From assembly GCF_900182605.1 (NCBI RefSeq), contig NZ_FXTB01000003.1, positions 186,001 to 250,000 of the forward strand: a DNA stretch of 64,000 nt. Direction: 5' to 3'. Position numbers and translations under genes: made by a program. Positions 1-8,979 of this stretch are shown here, piece after piece. The stretch's first letter is position 1. The number at the start of each line of letters is the position of its first letter. The notes beneath the pieces are model-generated. The model was not told where the DNA came from. It ran no database searches and saw nothing but the letters and a program-made list of their open reading frames with translations. This stretch comes from Saccharicrinis carchari. GTDB taxonomy: Bacteria; Bacteroidota; Bacteroidia; Bacteroidales; Marinilabiliaceae.

Positions 1-1
1 A

Positions 2-310
2 GAAGCGCAGCAAAAGGTAGATGAATGGATTAAAACCTATGGGGTTCGGTATTTTAACGAGCTCACCAACATGGCTATCCTGAGTGAAGAGGTGGGCGAA
101 CTGGCGCGTGTGATGGCACGTAAATATGGGGAGCAATCGTTTAAGCCCGGCGAAAACGACAATCTGGCCGATGAAATGGCCGATGTGCTTTGGGTATTGA
201 TTTGCCTGGCCAACCAAACAGGGGTGGACCTGAATCAGGCACTGATAGAAAACATGGCCAAAAAAACCGGAAGAGACAAAGACAGACATATCAACAATAA
301 AAAATTATAA
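2..310 (+). CDS. MazG-like nucleotide pyrophosphohydrolase (5' end outside the window)
   Basis: Small all-alpha MazG-type enzyme, expected to hydrolyse a nucleoside triphosphate to the monophosphate and pyrophosphate (house-cleaning role in the cytoplasm). The frame is open to base 2, well upstream of the first ATG at 71, and reads EAQQKVDEWIKTYGVRYF, so the true start lies outside the window. The two metal-binding helices are visible as EEVGE (EExxE pattern) and DEMAD (ExxD pattern), followed by VLWVLICLANQTG. The gene stops 2 bp before deoC, so the two are probably cotranscribed. The exact substrate cannot be told. Confidence 0.85.
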   Translation, partial: EAQQKVDEWIKTYGVRYFNELTNMAILSEEVGELARVMARKYGEQSFKPGENDNLADEMADVLWVLICLANQTGVDLNQALIENMAKKTGRDKDRHINNKKL

Positions 311-312
311 GG

Positions 313-1212
313 ATGATGGAATCAGGAAACCTATTAGACGGGTACAAAATGAATTTTAAAACGGATGAACTCAGTTCTGAGGTTGAACGAATTACCGCGA
401 CCTGCCAGCATCTGGAACAAGATGTCGAAGTGCTCAAAACCATATTTAGCTGCATTGATCTCACCACCCTAAAAGAGAGTGATTCGACTGAATCTGTGAC
501 CGCCTTTGTACAAAAAGTAAACGATTTTAAGACCCAATACCCCGATATGCCCTCTGTTGGTGCCGTATGTGTTTTTCCGGTGTTTGCGCCTATTATAAAT
601 CAATACCTGAAAGTAAACGAGGTGCAAAAAGCGGTGGTTGCCGGAGGTTTTCCTTCTTCACAAACATTTTTGGATATAAAGGTATTAGAAGTAAAAAAAG
701 CCGTAAGCTATGGTGCCAACGAAATTGATGTGGTGATTTCGGTAGGAGAGTTTTTAGAGGGTAACTACGAGTTTGTTTATGAGGAGATACGTCAGCTTAA
801 AGAGGCGTGTGGGGATGCACACCTGAAAGTAATATTGGAAACGGGTGCCATAGGCGATGCGCAACTCATTTGGAACGCTTCCATCATTGCTATGGATGCC
901 GGTGCCGACTTTATTAAAACCAGCACCGGAAAAATACCCACGGCTGCCACACTGGATGCCGCCTATGTAATGTGTAAGGCTATTAAAGCCTATCACAGCA
1001 AAACAGGTAAAAAGATAGGGTTTAAACCAGCCGGCGGAATTGCCGAAACCATAGAGGCCGTAAATTATTATGCGATTGTAAACGAAGTGCTGGGGCAGAA
1101 ATGGCTAAGCAATACTTTATTCAGGATTGGTGCCAGTAGATTGGCGAACAATTTATTGAGCGATATTTTAAGCTTAGAGGATAGCAGTATGGATAAGGTA
1201 AAGTTTTTTTAA
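313..1212 (+). CDS. deoC: deoxyribose-phosphate aldolase
   Basis: Class I aldolase that cleaves 2-deoxyribose 5-phosphate to glyceraldehyde 3-phosphate and acetaldehyde in deoxynucleoside catabolism. The E. coli-type signature DLTTL is near residue 50. The Schiff-base lysine lies in FIKTSTGK and the second active-site lysine in GFKPAGGI; EIDVVISVGEFLEGNY is also typical. Coding could begin at 313, 316 or 349 (MNFKTDELSS); the first gives 299 aa, longer than the roughly 260 aa of E. coli DeoC, so the N-terminal 12 residues are uncertain. It follows the pyrophosphohydrolase by 2 bp, suggesting one nucleotide-salvage transcript. Confidence 0.93.
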   Translation: MMESGNLLDGYKMNFKTDELSSEVERITATCQHLEQDVEVLKTIFSCIDLTTLKESDSTESVTAFVQKVNDFKTQYPDMPSVGAVCVFPVFAPIINQYLKVNEVQKAVVAGGFPSSQTFLDIKVLEVKKAVSYGANEIDVVISVGEFLEGNYEFVYEEIRQLKEACGDAHLKVILETGAIGDAQLIWNASIIAMDAGADFIKTSTGKIPTAATLDAAYVMCKAIKAYHSKTGKKIGFKPAGGIAETIEAVNYYAIVNEVLGQKWLSNTLFRIGASRLANNLLSDILSLEDSSMDKVKFF

Positions 1213-1546
1213 GCTTCTTTTTTTATCTAACCTGAATTAATAAAACAGACCAGTAACATTTTGTATTACAGGATTAAACGCACAAAATTTTCAAATACGC
1301 ACGGAGCCAATTCGTATATTCAATTTTTGAATTAATAGTCAATTGTCACAGACGAATTGGATAGCGTAGCAACAACCAAGCTCAGGCAATGCAAGCATTG
1401 ATATCCACATGCGGTAGGTCACTTTGTAATTTCAGCTCGATCTTAAGCTTTGACAAATAATATTCTAGCGTATTCTTTCCATTTTTAATTGGCTGTAGCC
1501 ATATGCCGTAATAATTGGTTCAAACTTTTAAATTATATCATTAAAA

Positions 1547-1566
1547 ACCGGTAAAAAACTACCGGT
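1547..1566. promoter_or_regulatory. candidate TetR operator: two ACCGGT palindromes
   Basis: ACCGGT occurs at 1547-1552 and again at 1561-1566, 14 bp apart start to start, about 70 bp upstream of the TetR-family gene that heads the efflux operon. TetR-family regulators commonly bind short dyads in front of their own gene, so this is a reasonable operator candidate. There is no direct evidence, and the site is a little far from the putative -7 box at 1625. Confidence 0.3.
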
Positions 1567-1624
1567 TACAGAAAACTTTAAAAACTTTTTGCATATAAAT
1601 AGTTTCCGACTGACATTTGTTTAT

Positions 1625-1632
1625 TACTTTTG
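1625..1632 (+). promoter_or_regulatory. putative -7 promoter box before the TetR gene
   Basis: TACTTTTG matches the Bacteroidota -7 consensus TAnnTTTG and ends 5 bp before the ATG at 1638, which would give an almost leaderless transcript. No convincing TTTG -33 box is seen at the usual spacing. Confidence 0.35.
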
Positions 1633-1637
1633 TCGGT

Positions 1638-2255
1638 ATGAGTGAAAAAGATCCATATATAGATAAAATAACGCCTCTTTTTTTGCAGTATGGCATAAAG
1701 AGCGTAAGCATGGACGATATTGCCGGAAAACTGGGAGTTTCAAAAAAAACACTGTACCAGATTTATACCGATAAAACCGAATTGGTGAAAAAAACCATGG
1801 CAAACATTAAGGCTTCCATGCAGCACATTATTAACGATTACAATAAATCGGATTTAAATGTGATTGAGAAAGAAATTGAGCAGCGGAAAAAGTATCTCAA
1901 AACCTACCGTGCGTTAAAACCCGGCTTTATCTACGATTTAAAAAAGTTTTATCCGGATCTATATAACGATTTCCACGCTTTTAAATCGGATTTTATAGGC
2001 CTATCAACCCAAAAATTTATTTCGGACGGACAAAAGCAGGGACTTTTGCGTGAGGATTTAGATACGGAGTTTATCAGCAAACTATCTATAACTTTATTTT
2101 CTGCGATGTTTTACCCCGAGATACAGGCATTTACCGAAGACGATTTAGTATCGAAAAAGTATTCCGACCAATTTTTTATCTATCATATGAATGGAGTCTG
2201 TTCAGAAAAGGGACGCCGTTTATTCAATGAACTTTTTAATAAAAAACACCTTTAA
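1638..2255 (+). CDS. TetR/AcrR family transcriptional regulator
   Basis: Ligand-responsive repressor, likely controlling the RND efflux operon that starts 21 bp downstream. The N-terminal HTH is clear: YGIKSVSMDDIAGKLGVSKK followed by TLYQIYTDKTELVKK (about residues 15-50). The rest is the all-helical ligand and dimerisation domain, too variable to name an effector. I start it at MSEKDPYIDK (1638) rather than the in-frame ATG at 1617, because the shorter start sits right behind the -7 box and matches normal TetR N-termini. About 205 aa is a usual family length. Confidence 0.88.
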   Translation: MSEKDPYIDKITPLFLQYGIKSVSMDDIAGKLGVSKKTLYQIYTDKTELVKKTMANIKASMQHIINDYNKSDLNVIEKEIEQRKKYLKTYRALKPGFIYDLKKFYPDLYNDFHAFKSDFIGLSTQKFISDGQKQGLLREDLDTEFISKLSITLFSAMFYPEIQAFTEDDLVSKKYSDQFFIYHMNGVCSEKGRRLFNELFNKKHL

Positions 2256-2276
2256 AGATTAATAAACCAAAAACAT

Positions 2277-3587
2277 ATGACAACTAAAATTAAGCGGCTA
2301 CTTGTGCCCTTATCCCTGTGCTTCTGCTCACTTAATTACGCCCAGTCCGATACGCTCGAAGTTACTTTAAATCAGGCCATGGCTTATGCTACCGAGTTTG
2401 GCTACCAGAGCATAAATGCCGAGCACGACATTGCCATTGCCCGTAAAAAGGTTAACGAAACCCTGGCTATCGGTCTGCCACAAATAAGCGGTAACGGCAC
2501 CTTTAATAAAAATTTACTCATACAGGAAATAGTGGCCCAAATAGGTGGACAGACGCAGCGTTTTAAAATGGGAACGGATTACAGCAGTACCCTTAGCGCC
2601 CGTGCCGATCAGCTTTTATTCGACGGTTCTTATCTGGTTGGCTTAAAGGCCAGTAAAGTGTATGTACGTTTATCGGAAAATGCAAAGGAAAAAACCGACA
2701 TAGAAATAAAACAGGCGGTGGCCGAGGTGTATTTTTTGGCCGCAATTGCTCAGGAAAATATCCGCGATTTTAAAACTAGTCTCGAAGCCAATAAGCAAAT
2801 CTACGAAGAAACAAAAGCATACTTTGAAAACGGATTGAAGGAAGACACCGATGTAGATCAGATAAAGCTGATGATAAACGAATCAAACCGTTTGTACCTC
2901 GAAGCCAAAAGACAACAAACGCTTACCATGGCCATTTTAAAATTTTCGATGGGATACGATATCGACAAGCCACTTAAAGTAAGTGATAATATTACCGAAT
3001 TACTGTCGCGCATTCCGGTAAACCCTTCGCCCGGTGAGAACGTTTTTAGCCATATCGATTACCGCAGCTTACTTACCCAAATGGATATACAAGGTCTGGA
3101 TATTAAAAACCAGAAAGCACTCGCTCTACCCAAATTAAGCGCTTTTGCCAGTTACGATTACACCATGCTGGGCGACGACCTGAGCGAGTTGATTAGCACT
3201 GATGGAGCCGTTATAGGTTTGAGTCTGAGTGTTCCCATTTTTTCGAGCGGACAACGGTCGGCACAATTAAAGCAAAAAAAGTTAGGACTTACCAAGCTTA
3301 ATATAGAAAGAAAAATGTTGGAGCAAAGTCTCGAAAGAGATAGGCTTATTGCCACAACCAACCTGGCCAATGCTAAGGAGCAGTATAACAATGCTGAGGA
3401 AGCACTCGAAATAGCCACACGCATTTACGATAAGGCATTGCTTAAATTTAAAAATGGTTTGGCATCGAGCCTTGAACTTTCGCAGAATGAAAATACGATG
3501 GTGGAGGCCATAATCGCCTTTAGGTCGGCTGCCACCAATTACTTTAACATGCACTTGAACTATCAAAAAGCTACAGCCCAATTATAA
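2277..3587 (+). CDS. TolC family outer membrane efflux protein
   Basis: Outer-membrane channel of a tripartite efflux pump. There is a signal peptide (LLVPLSLCFCSLNYAQS, cleavage expected about residue 24), then two long helical-hairpin repeats rich in heptad-like leucine, alanine and glutamate (for example EKTDIEIKQAVAEVYFLAA and the matching LIATTNLANAKEQYNNAEEA stretch), as in OEP/TolC domains. The 436 aa length is normal. The gene lies between the TetR gene and the membrane fusion protein gene with gaps of 21 and 16 bp, so it belongs to one efflux operon. Confidence 0.9.
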   Translation: MTTKIKRLLVPLSLCFCSLNYAQSDTLEVTLNQAMAYATEFGYQSINAEHDIAIARKKVNETLAIGLPQISGNGTFNKNLLIQEIVAQIGGQTQRFKMGTDYSSTLSARADQLLFDGSYLVGLKASKVYVRLSENAKEKTDIEIKQAVAEVYFLAAIAQENIRDFKTSLEANKQIYEETKAYFENGLKEDTDVDQIKLMINESNRLYLEAKRQQTLTMAILKFSMGYDIDKPLKVSDNITELLSRIPVNPSPGENVFSHIDYRSLLTQMDIQGLDIKNQKALALPKLSAFASYDYTMLGDDLSELISTDGAVIGLSLSVPIFSSGQRSAQLKQKKLGLTKLNIERKMLEQSLERDRLIATTNLANAKEQYNNAEEALEIATRIYDKALLKFKNGLASSLELSQNENTMVEAIIAFRSAATNYFNMHLNYQKATAQL

Positions 3588-3603
3588 TATTAACAATTTT
3601 ATT

Positions 3604-4740
3604 ATGAACTATCCAAAACAACTGATACTAACACCTGTTTTTTTCGTATTTATTTTATTGGCTACAAGCTGTGGCAACGAAGAAAATAAAACGGAAAAAC
3701 TGGCCGAGCACAAAAAAGAGTTGCTGGAATTAAAGAAGGAAATATCGGCACTCGAAGACGAGATAGAAGCGGAAAACGGAACCTCCGGAAGCATCGTTAA
3801 TGTTACTACCCGGATTGTAAGGCCCCAAACCTACAATCATTTTATTGAGGTAACCGGTAAAGTAAAAACCGACCAAAATACGATGGTCAGCCCTGAAGGT
3901 GGGGGTAAAATAACCCGCATTGTTGTTACGGAGGGAGAACGGGTAAGCAAAGGTCAGGTGTTGGCTCATCTGAATAACGATGCCATTGAAAGCCAAATTG
4001 AGCAGGTAAAAGCCGGGCTTCAGCTGGCTGTAACGACCTTTGAACGCCGTAAAAAGCTATGGGATCGTAACATTGGGTCGGAGATTGAATACCTGCAGGC
4101 AAAAGCCGAAATGGAAGCGCAGGAACAAAACCTAAAATCCTTACAGGCGCAGCAAGCCATGTCAACGGTTAAATCGCAAATCAATGGTATTGTGGACGAG
4201 ATATTCCAACGTAAAGGAGAAATAGCCGGTCCCAGTATTCCTTTTGCGCGTGTGGTAAATATAGATGAGGTGTATGTGAACGCCGAAGTGGGCGAACGTT
4301 TTGTGGGTATGATAAACGATGGCGACTCTGCCTCGGTGTTTTTTCCGGCTTTAGATAAAAACGTGCAGGCTACTATTTTCCGATCATCAACGGTTATTAA
4401 CGATATATCCCGAACCTTTAGGGTACGCATCAACCTTAAAAACTCCGGTAATAAAATAAAACCCAACCTTATTTCGGTGGTAAAGTTAAAAGTTTATTCA
4501 GCCGATAACTTATTAATTGTACCTTCCATTTTAGTGAAACAGGATTTTGACGGGGAGTTTTTGTTTGTAACAGAACAAAAAGAGGGTAAAACCTATGCCA
4601 AAAAGCAATATGTTAAATCTGTTTTTAACACAGATAATAAGTCTATCATCTCCGAAGGATTAAAGGACGGCGATACCATTGTTACCCAGGGTTACAACCA
4701 GATTGTGAACGGAACCGAAATTAAAATTGTTAATTCGTAA
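3604..4740 (+). CDS. RND efflux periplasmic adaptor (HlyD/AcrA-like), lipoprotein
   Basis: Membrane fusion subunit linking the RND pump to the TolC-like channel. A lipobox LLATSC gives lipidation at Cys23 or so. A short coiled coil follows (KKELLELKKEISALEDEIEAE), then the split lipoyl domain (GGGKITRIVVTEGERVSKGQ; INGIVDEIFQRKGEIAG), an alpha-hairpin between them, a beta-barrel domain and a membrane-proximal domain (KQYVKSVFNTDNKSIISEGL). It is flanked by the TolC and RND genes with gaps of 16 and 11 bp. Drug specificity cannot be read from the sequence. Confidence 0.92.
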   Translation: MNYPKQLILTPVFFVFILLATSCGNEENKTEKLAEHKKELLELKKEISALEDEIEAENGTSGSIVNVTTRIVRPQTYNHFIEVTGKVKTDQNTMVSPEGGGKITRIVVTEGERVSKGQVLAHLNNDAIESQIEQVKAGLQLAVTTFERRKKLWDRNIGSEIEYLQAKAEMEAQEQNLKSLQAQQAMSTVKSQINGIVDEIFQRKGEIAGPSIPFARVVNIDEVYVNAEVGERFVGMINDGDSASVFFPALDKNVQATIFRSSTVINDISRTFRVRINLKNSGNKIKPNLISVVKLKVYSADNLLIVPSILVKQDFDGEFLFVTEQKEGKTYAKKQYVKSVFNTDNKSIISEGLKDGDTIVTQGYNQIVNGTEIKIVNS

Positions 4741-4751
4741 GTAATACTTTT

Positions 4752-7700
4752 ATGTCCAACGAAAACGAAAAAGTGGCAAAGGTTGAAGAAAGGGAATACC
4801 GGAAATTTAAACCCACGTTTGTTGCTTTAAAAAATAAAAACACCATATATCTCCTTACTTTCTTTCTGTTTGTGGCGGGTATCTTATCCTACCAGAGCAT
4901 GGATCGCGAGCTTTTCCCCGAAATAGTGGTGCCTTTTATTATGGTGCGCACCCTGCATCCGGGTAACAGCCCTGCCGACATGGAGAACCTTATCACCCGT
5001 CCTATCGAGAAGGAACTAAAGGGGCTCAATGGGGTTAAAAAAATGTCTTCTTCATCGTATCAGGATTACAGTTTAATTGCCATTGAATTTGAAACTGATG
5101 TGGAGGTAAAGCAGGCCTTGCAAGATGTTAAGGATCAGGTGGACAAAGCCAAATCTGAGCTCCCCGACGATTTGGATCAGGAACCCATTGTGGATGATGT
5201 GGATTTTAATGAGTTCCCCATTCTCAATATCAACCTTTCGGGCGATTACTCTATCTATGAACTTAAAAAGTTTGCCGAGGACTTGCAGGATGAGTTTGAA
5301 GCACTACGCTCGGTACGAGAGGCCGACATTATTGGGGTAGATGAACGAGAGATACAGATAAATGTGGATCCTTTTCGTTTGGAGGCCATGGATCTTACTT
5401 TTTACGATGTAGAGCAAGCCCTGATTGCCGAAAACATAAACATAGGCGCCGGGGAGCTACGCGTAGATGGTACCCGCCGATCCATCACCACCCAGGCCGA
5501 TTACAAAACCATGGAGGAGATTGAGAATACTATTGTAAGCGCCAAGGATGGCCATATCAGATATTTGAAAGACGTGGCCGAAGTGGTAGATGGCTTTGAG
5601 GAAAAAACCTCAATCTCGGTATTGAACCGTCAGCCTGTGGTTAAATTATCCATTGTAAAACGTAGTGGCGAAAACCTGTTGGAAGCTACCGATGAGATAT
5701 ATAAAATTATAGAACAAAAGCAGGCCGACGGCTTATTGCCAAAAGACATTAAGATTGTAATTACCGACGACCAAAGTACCAGCATAAAAGAGCAGATTAG
5801 TAATCTGGAAAACAGCATTATAATGGGTATGCTGCTGGTAATTCTGGTGCTTTATATTTTTATGGGGATACGAAACGCCATGTTTTCGGGTCTGGCTATT
5901 CCCATGTCGATGTTTATTTCCTTTTGGCTGCTATCGCAATTTGGCTACACCATCAATACCATGATATTGTTTGGCTTGCTGCTGGCACTGGGTATGCTGG
6001 TTGATAATGCCATTGTGGTGGTCGAAAACGTGTATCGGCTGCACGAGGGAGGCATGAGTAAGATGGAGGCGGTAAAACGAGGGGTGAGTGAAATTGCCAT
6101 CCCCATCATTTCCTCTACTGCAACTACTTTAGCGGCCTTTGTACCGCTACTGTTCTGGCCCGGTATTGTGGGCGACTTTATGGGTTATTTACCCATCACC
6201 CTTATCATTGTTCTGGCTTCGTCGCTATTTGTGGCACTGGTATTGAATCCGGTTTTTGCAGCTGCTTTTATGAAAGTGGAGAATATCCGTGCCCAGGGGA
6301 ACCGCAAACGTACACTCACTTTTTTGGGGGCAATGGCTTTTATCGGCGTGTTATGCTATTTATTTGGGAATATACTTTGGGGTAACCTCTTGTTTATCCC
6401 ATTTCTTATTACCCTTATTAATATTTTCGCCGTAAAACCTTTTGCCATCTGGTTTCAGGAAAAAGGTATTCCTTTTATGGAAACACAATATGAGCGTACT
6501 TTACGCAAGGCGCTGGGCAATAATACTTCCGTGATGCTGCTCGTTTTGTCGGTTCTTTTGTTTGTGATGTCCATCGTATTTTTTGGAGCCAGCAACCCCA
6601 ATGTCATCTTTTTCCCGGAGAATGAACCCAAAACAATTTACGTAACCGCCGAACTACCCTTAGGTACCGATTTGGAGGTAACAGACTCGATAACGCATAA
6701 AGTAGAGGATAAAATTTACGATACCATCGATAAGTATGAGAATATTATTAAATCGGTGGGCATAACCATAGGTGCAGGTAAAGGTGGTATGTTCGAGGGC
6801 GACAGATCGCCCAACAAATCGCTTACCACTATTACGTTTGTTGAATATATCGACCGAGATGGCGTGAGTACGGCCCAGGTAATGAAGGAAATAACGGATT
6901 CGTTTGTGGGCTTTGTGGGAGCTAAAATTTTTGTAGAAAAGGAGGATAACGGACCTCCGGTAGGCAAGCCTATCAATATTGAAGTGTCGGGTAACGATTT
7001 TGAAAGGCTGATTGCCACTGTGCAGGATATGGTGCGCGTGATAAATGAGGACAGGATTCCCGGCATTGAGGAGTTGCAAATGGACATCAACCCCAACAAA
7101 CCCGAAATGGTGTTACAAATAGACCGCGAAAAAGCTCGTCGCTTTGGCTTATCTACCCAAATGATTGCAGGAACGATACGCACAGCCGTTTTTGGCAGCA
7201 ATGTGGATAAATACAAAGAAAAAGAAGATGAGTATGAGATAATGGTGCGCCTGGATAAAAAATACCGCAACAGCACCTCGCAGCTTCTTAATCTGAAATT
7301 AAGAATAGAGCACGACGGAATACCCTATTATGTGCCTATTTCGTCGGTGGCCGATTACAAATATTCCTCAACCTACGAGCAAATAAACCGCATCGATAAT
7401 TCCAGAGTTATAACGGTTTATTCTAATGTTAATGCAGGTTACAATGCCAATGCGATAAACGCACGTATAAAAGAACTGCTGGCCGATTATACAATGCCCG
7501 CCGGATATAAATGGAAAATGACCGGAGAGCAAGAACAACAAAACGAAACATCCGACTTTTTGATGGGTGCCCTGTTGCTGGCCATCGCACTTATTTCGAT
7601 GATACTGATAACGCAATTTAACTCTGCCGTAAAGCCTTTGATTATTCTTGGAACAGTACTGCTGAGCACCATAGGTGTGTTTTTAGGGCTGGGTGTTTTT

Positions 7701-8168
7701 AGGATGGACTTTGTAATACTAATGACGGGCGTGGGCATTGTATCCCTGGCCGGTATTGTGGTAAATAACGGCATTGTGCTTATTGATTATATCGATATTA
7801 TCCGTAAGCAAAAGAGGGCGGAATTGGGGCTTGGCGAGAATGGCAGGCTATCCTTGCAGGATGAGGTGGAGTGTATTATTTTAGGGGGTAAAACCAGATT
7901 GCGACCGGTGTTGCTCACGGCCATTACCACCGTGCTCGGACTGATACCCCTGGCGATAGGTTTTAACTTCGATTTTTATGGCCTGCTAACCGATTTAAAC
8001 CCACATATTTATTTTGGCGGCGATAACGCTGATTTTTGGTCGCCCATGTCGTGGACTGTAATCTTTGGATTGACCACCTCAACGGTTCTGACACTTATTA
8101 TGTCGCCCGTTATGTTTTTAGTGGCTGTGCGGGCACGAAACAAGTTTATAAAAGAAAGTAAAGCGTAG
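4752..8168 (+). CDS. RND family efflux permease (AcrB/MexB-type)
   Basis: Inner-membrane proton-driven pump of the tripartite system, 1138 aa, the usual RND size. The protein has TM1 near residue 30, a large periplasmic loop, the TM2-6 block, and the second half beginning near residue 590 (NTSVMLLVLSVLLFVMSIVF). The TM4 motif is GMLVDNAIVVVENV, so only one of the two acidic residues of AcrB TM4 (DD) is present, a pattern common in other RND branches. The C-terminal half carries GIVVNNGIVLIDYI. Last gene of the TetR-TolC-MFP-RND operon; a strong terminator follows within 30 bp. Confidence 0.95.
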   Translation: MSNENEKVAKVEEREYRKFKPTFVALKNKNTIYLLTFFLFVAGILSYQSMDRELFPEIVVPFIMVRTLHPGNSPADMENLITRPIEKELKGLNGVKKMSSSSYQDYSLIAIEFETDVEVKQALQDVKDQVDKAKSELPDDLDQEPIVDDVDFNEFPILNINLSGDYSIYELKKFAEDLQDEFEALRSVREADIIGVDEREIQINVDPFRLEAMDLTFYDVEQALIAENINIGAGELRVDGTRRSITTQADYKTMEEIENTIVSAKDGHIRYLKDVAEVVDGFEEKTSISVLNRQPVVKLSIVKRSGENLLEATDEIYKIIEQKQADGLLPKDIKIVITDDQSTSIKEQISNLENSIIMGMLLVILVLYIFMGIRNAMFSGLAIPMSMFISFWLLSQFGYTINTMILFGLLLALGMLVDNAIVVVENVYRLHEGGMSKMEAVKRGVSEIAIPIISSTATTLAAFVPLLFWPGIVGDFMGYLPITLIIVLASSLFVALVLNPVFAAAFMKVENIRAQGNRKRTLTFLGAMAFIGVLCYLFGNILWGNLLFIPFLITLINIFAVKPFAIWFQEKGIPFMETQYERTLRKALGNNTSVMLLVLSVLLFVMSIVFFGASNPNVIFFPENEPKTIYVTAELPLGTDLEVTDSITHKVEDKIYDTIDKYENIIKSVGITIGAGKGGMFEGDRSPNKSLTTITFVEYIDRDGVSTAQVMKEITDSFVGFVGAKIFVEKEDNGPPVGKPINIEVSGNDFERLIATVQDMVRVINEDRIPGIEELQMDINPNKPEMVLQIDREKARRFGLSTQMIAGTIRTAVFGSNVDKYKEKEDEYEIMVRLDKKYRNSTSQLLNLKLRIEHDGIPYYVPISSVADYKYSSTYEQINRIDNSRVITVYSNVNAGYNANAINARIKELLADYTMPAGYKWKMTGEQEQQNETSDFLMGALLLAIALISMILITQFNSAVKPLIILGTVLLSTIGVFLGLGVFRMDFVILMTGVGIVSLAGIVVNNGIVLIDYIDIIRKQKRAELGLGENGRLSLQDEVECIILGGKTRLRPVLLTAITTVLGLIPLAIGFNFDFYGLLTDLNPHIYFGGDNADFWSPMSWTVIFGLTTSTVLTLIMSPVMFLVAVRARNKFIKESKA

Positions 8169-8191
8169 TTTGAATTAAAGAAGAATAAAAA

Positions 8192-8231
8192 AGCCCGGAC
8201 GCGAGATGCATTACTCGTCCGGGCTTTTTTT
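8192..8231 (+). terminator. Rho-independent terminator of the RND operon
   Basis: Ten-base-pair stem AGCCCGGACG / CGTCCGGGCT (arms 8192-8201 and 8216-8225) with a 14-nt loop, followed by a run of T. It starts 24 bp after the RND stop codon. Confidence 0.92.
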
Positions 8232-8506
8232 ATATATACTTTATAAGCTGTTGTACCCTGGCATTCTTTTCAATGTTATTATCTAAAATGAGAATCATAT
8301 AAGCCACAAATATCATAAAGTGCTCCTTATTAGCAAGTTATTCAAGGCTTAGTGATTAGAGCATTTTAAGCCGTTGTGGTATCAAATCCCTCACTTCATT
8401 AATAAAGAACATATGTGTAGTTCAGTCAATTGTGCGCTTACTTAATAAACACAGCATAGCGTTAAAACTAAATTTATTATTCAGCCCTGCCAAACTACCC
8501 AAAACA

Positions 8507-8905
8507 CTAATCTTGATTCTCTTTTAGAATCACTTCTTTAGCAATTTTAAAACCTATTCCAGCAAATATCAGTATTATACCAAAAGTCAGATAATCCCAA
8601 TCGCCTTTTAAATTCATTAACGCTTTATTTCCACTATTTCTGGTGATTTGAGACAATATGATTTGTAATATATTCGCAATTACAAATCCAAAGCCAGATA
8701 GGTAAAATAACTTATTTAAAATACTCAACAAATCAACTATTTTGGGGTCTTTGCTAATGTTTTCCTTATTAAGGAATTTGTCACGAAAGAAATTTAATAA
8801 CAAGATGAATCCATAAAATAAGATAACTGCAAAAACAATTTTGATGAAAATTCCTGTGTACCCACCCCAAAAGTCAGCATTTAAATTGAATGATTGTTTG
8901 TCCAT
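8507..8905 (-). CDS. hypothetical three-helix membrane protein
   Basis: Not recognised. The 132 aa product has three predicted membrane helices: FIKIVFAVILFYGFILLLNF (about residues 20-40), LFYLSGFGFVIANILQIIL (about 65-85) and LTFGIILIFAGIGFKIAK (about 107-125), with charged linkers (FRDKFLNKENISKDPK). No signal peptide and no catalytic motif. It stands alone between the efflux operon terminator and a convergent-side acyl-CoA synthetase on the same strand, so the context gives no function. Coding is supported by the hydrophobic periodicity and by the A-rich region before its ATG. Confidence 0.6.
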   Translation of the reverse strand: MDKQSFNLNADFWGGYTGIFIKIVFAVILFYGFILLLNFFRDKFLNKENISKDPKIVDLLSILNKLFYLSGFGFVIANILQIILSQITRNSGNKALMNLKGDWDYLTFGIILIFAGIGFKIAKEVILKENQD

Positions 8906-8979
8906 AATTTTAAAAATAATTATTGAATATAAATGTCTGTTGAATTAGTGTCTTTATTTTTACAGTATCGTTCATATAC

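Larger units (their letters stand above)
1213..1637. other. intergenic region, no intact gene
   Basis: About 425 bp between deoC and the TetR gene. It contains two ACCGGT palindromes near its 3' end and a TAnnTTTG box immediately before the TetR start. On the minus strand around 1387-1522 there is a roughly 42-codon open stretch without a start codon that might be a gene remnant, but it is not recognisable. Nothing else is supported. Confidence 0.6.

Noticed and set aside
1387-1525. Minus-strand open stretch reading NYYGIWLQPIKNGKNTLEYY
   Set aside because: Protein-like for about 40 codons but bounded by stops and without a start; I could not connect it to a transposase or any other family.
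6716-7276. Long minus-strand ORF inside the RND permease gene
   Set aside because: Serine/threonine-rich antisense shadow of a well-supported gene.
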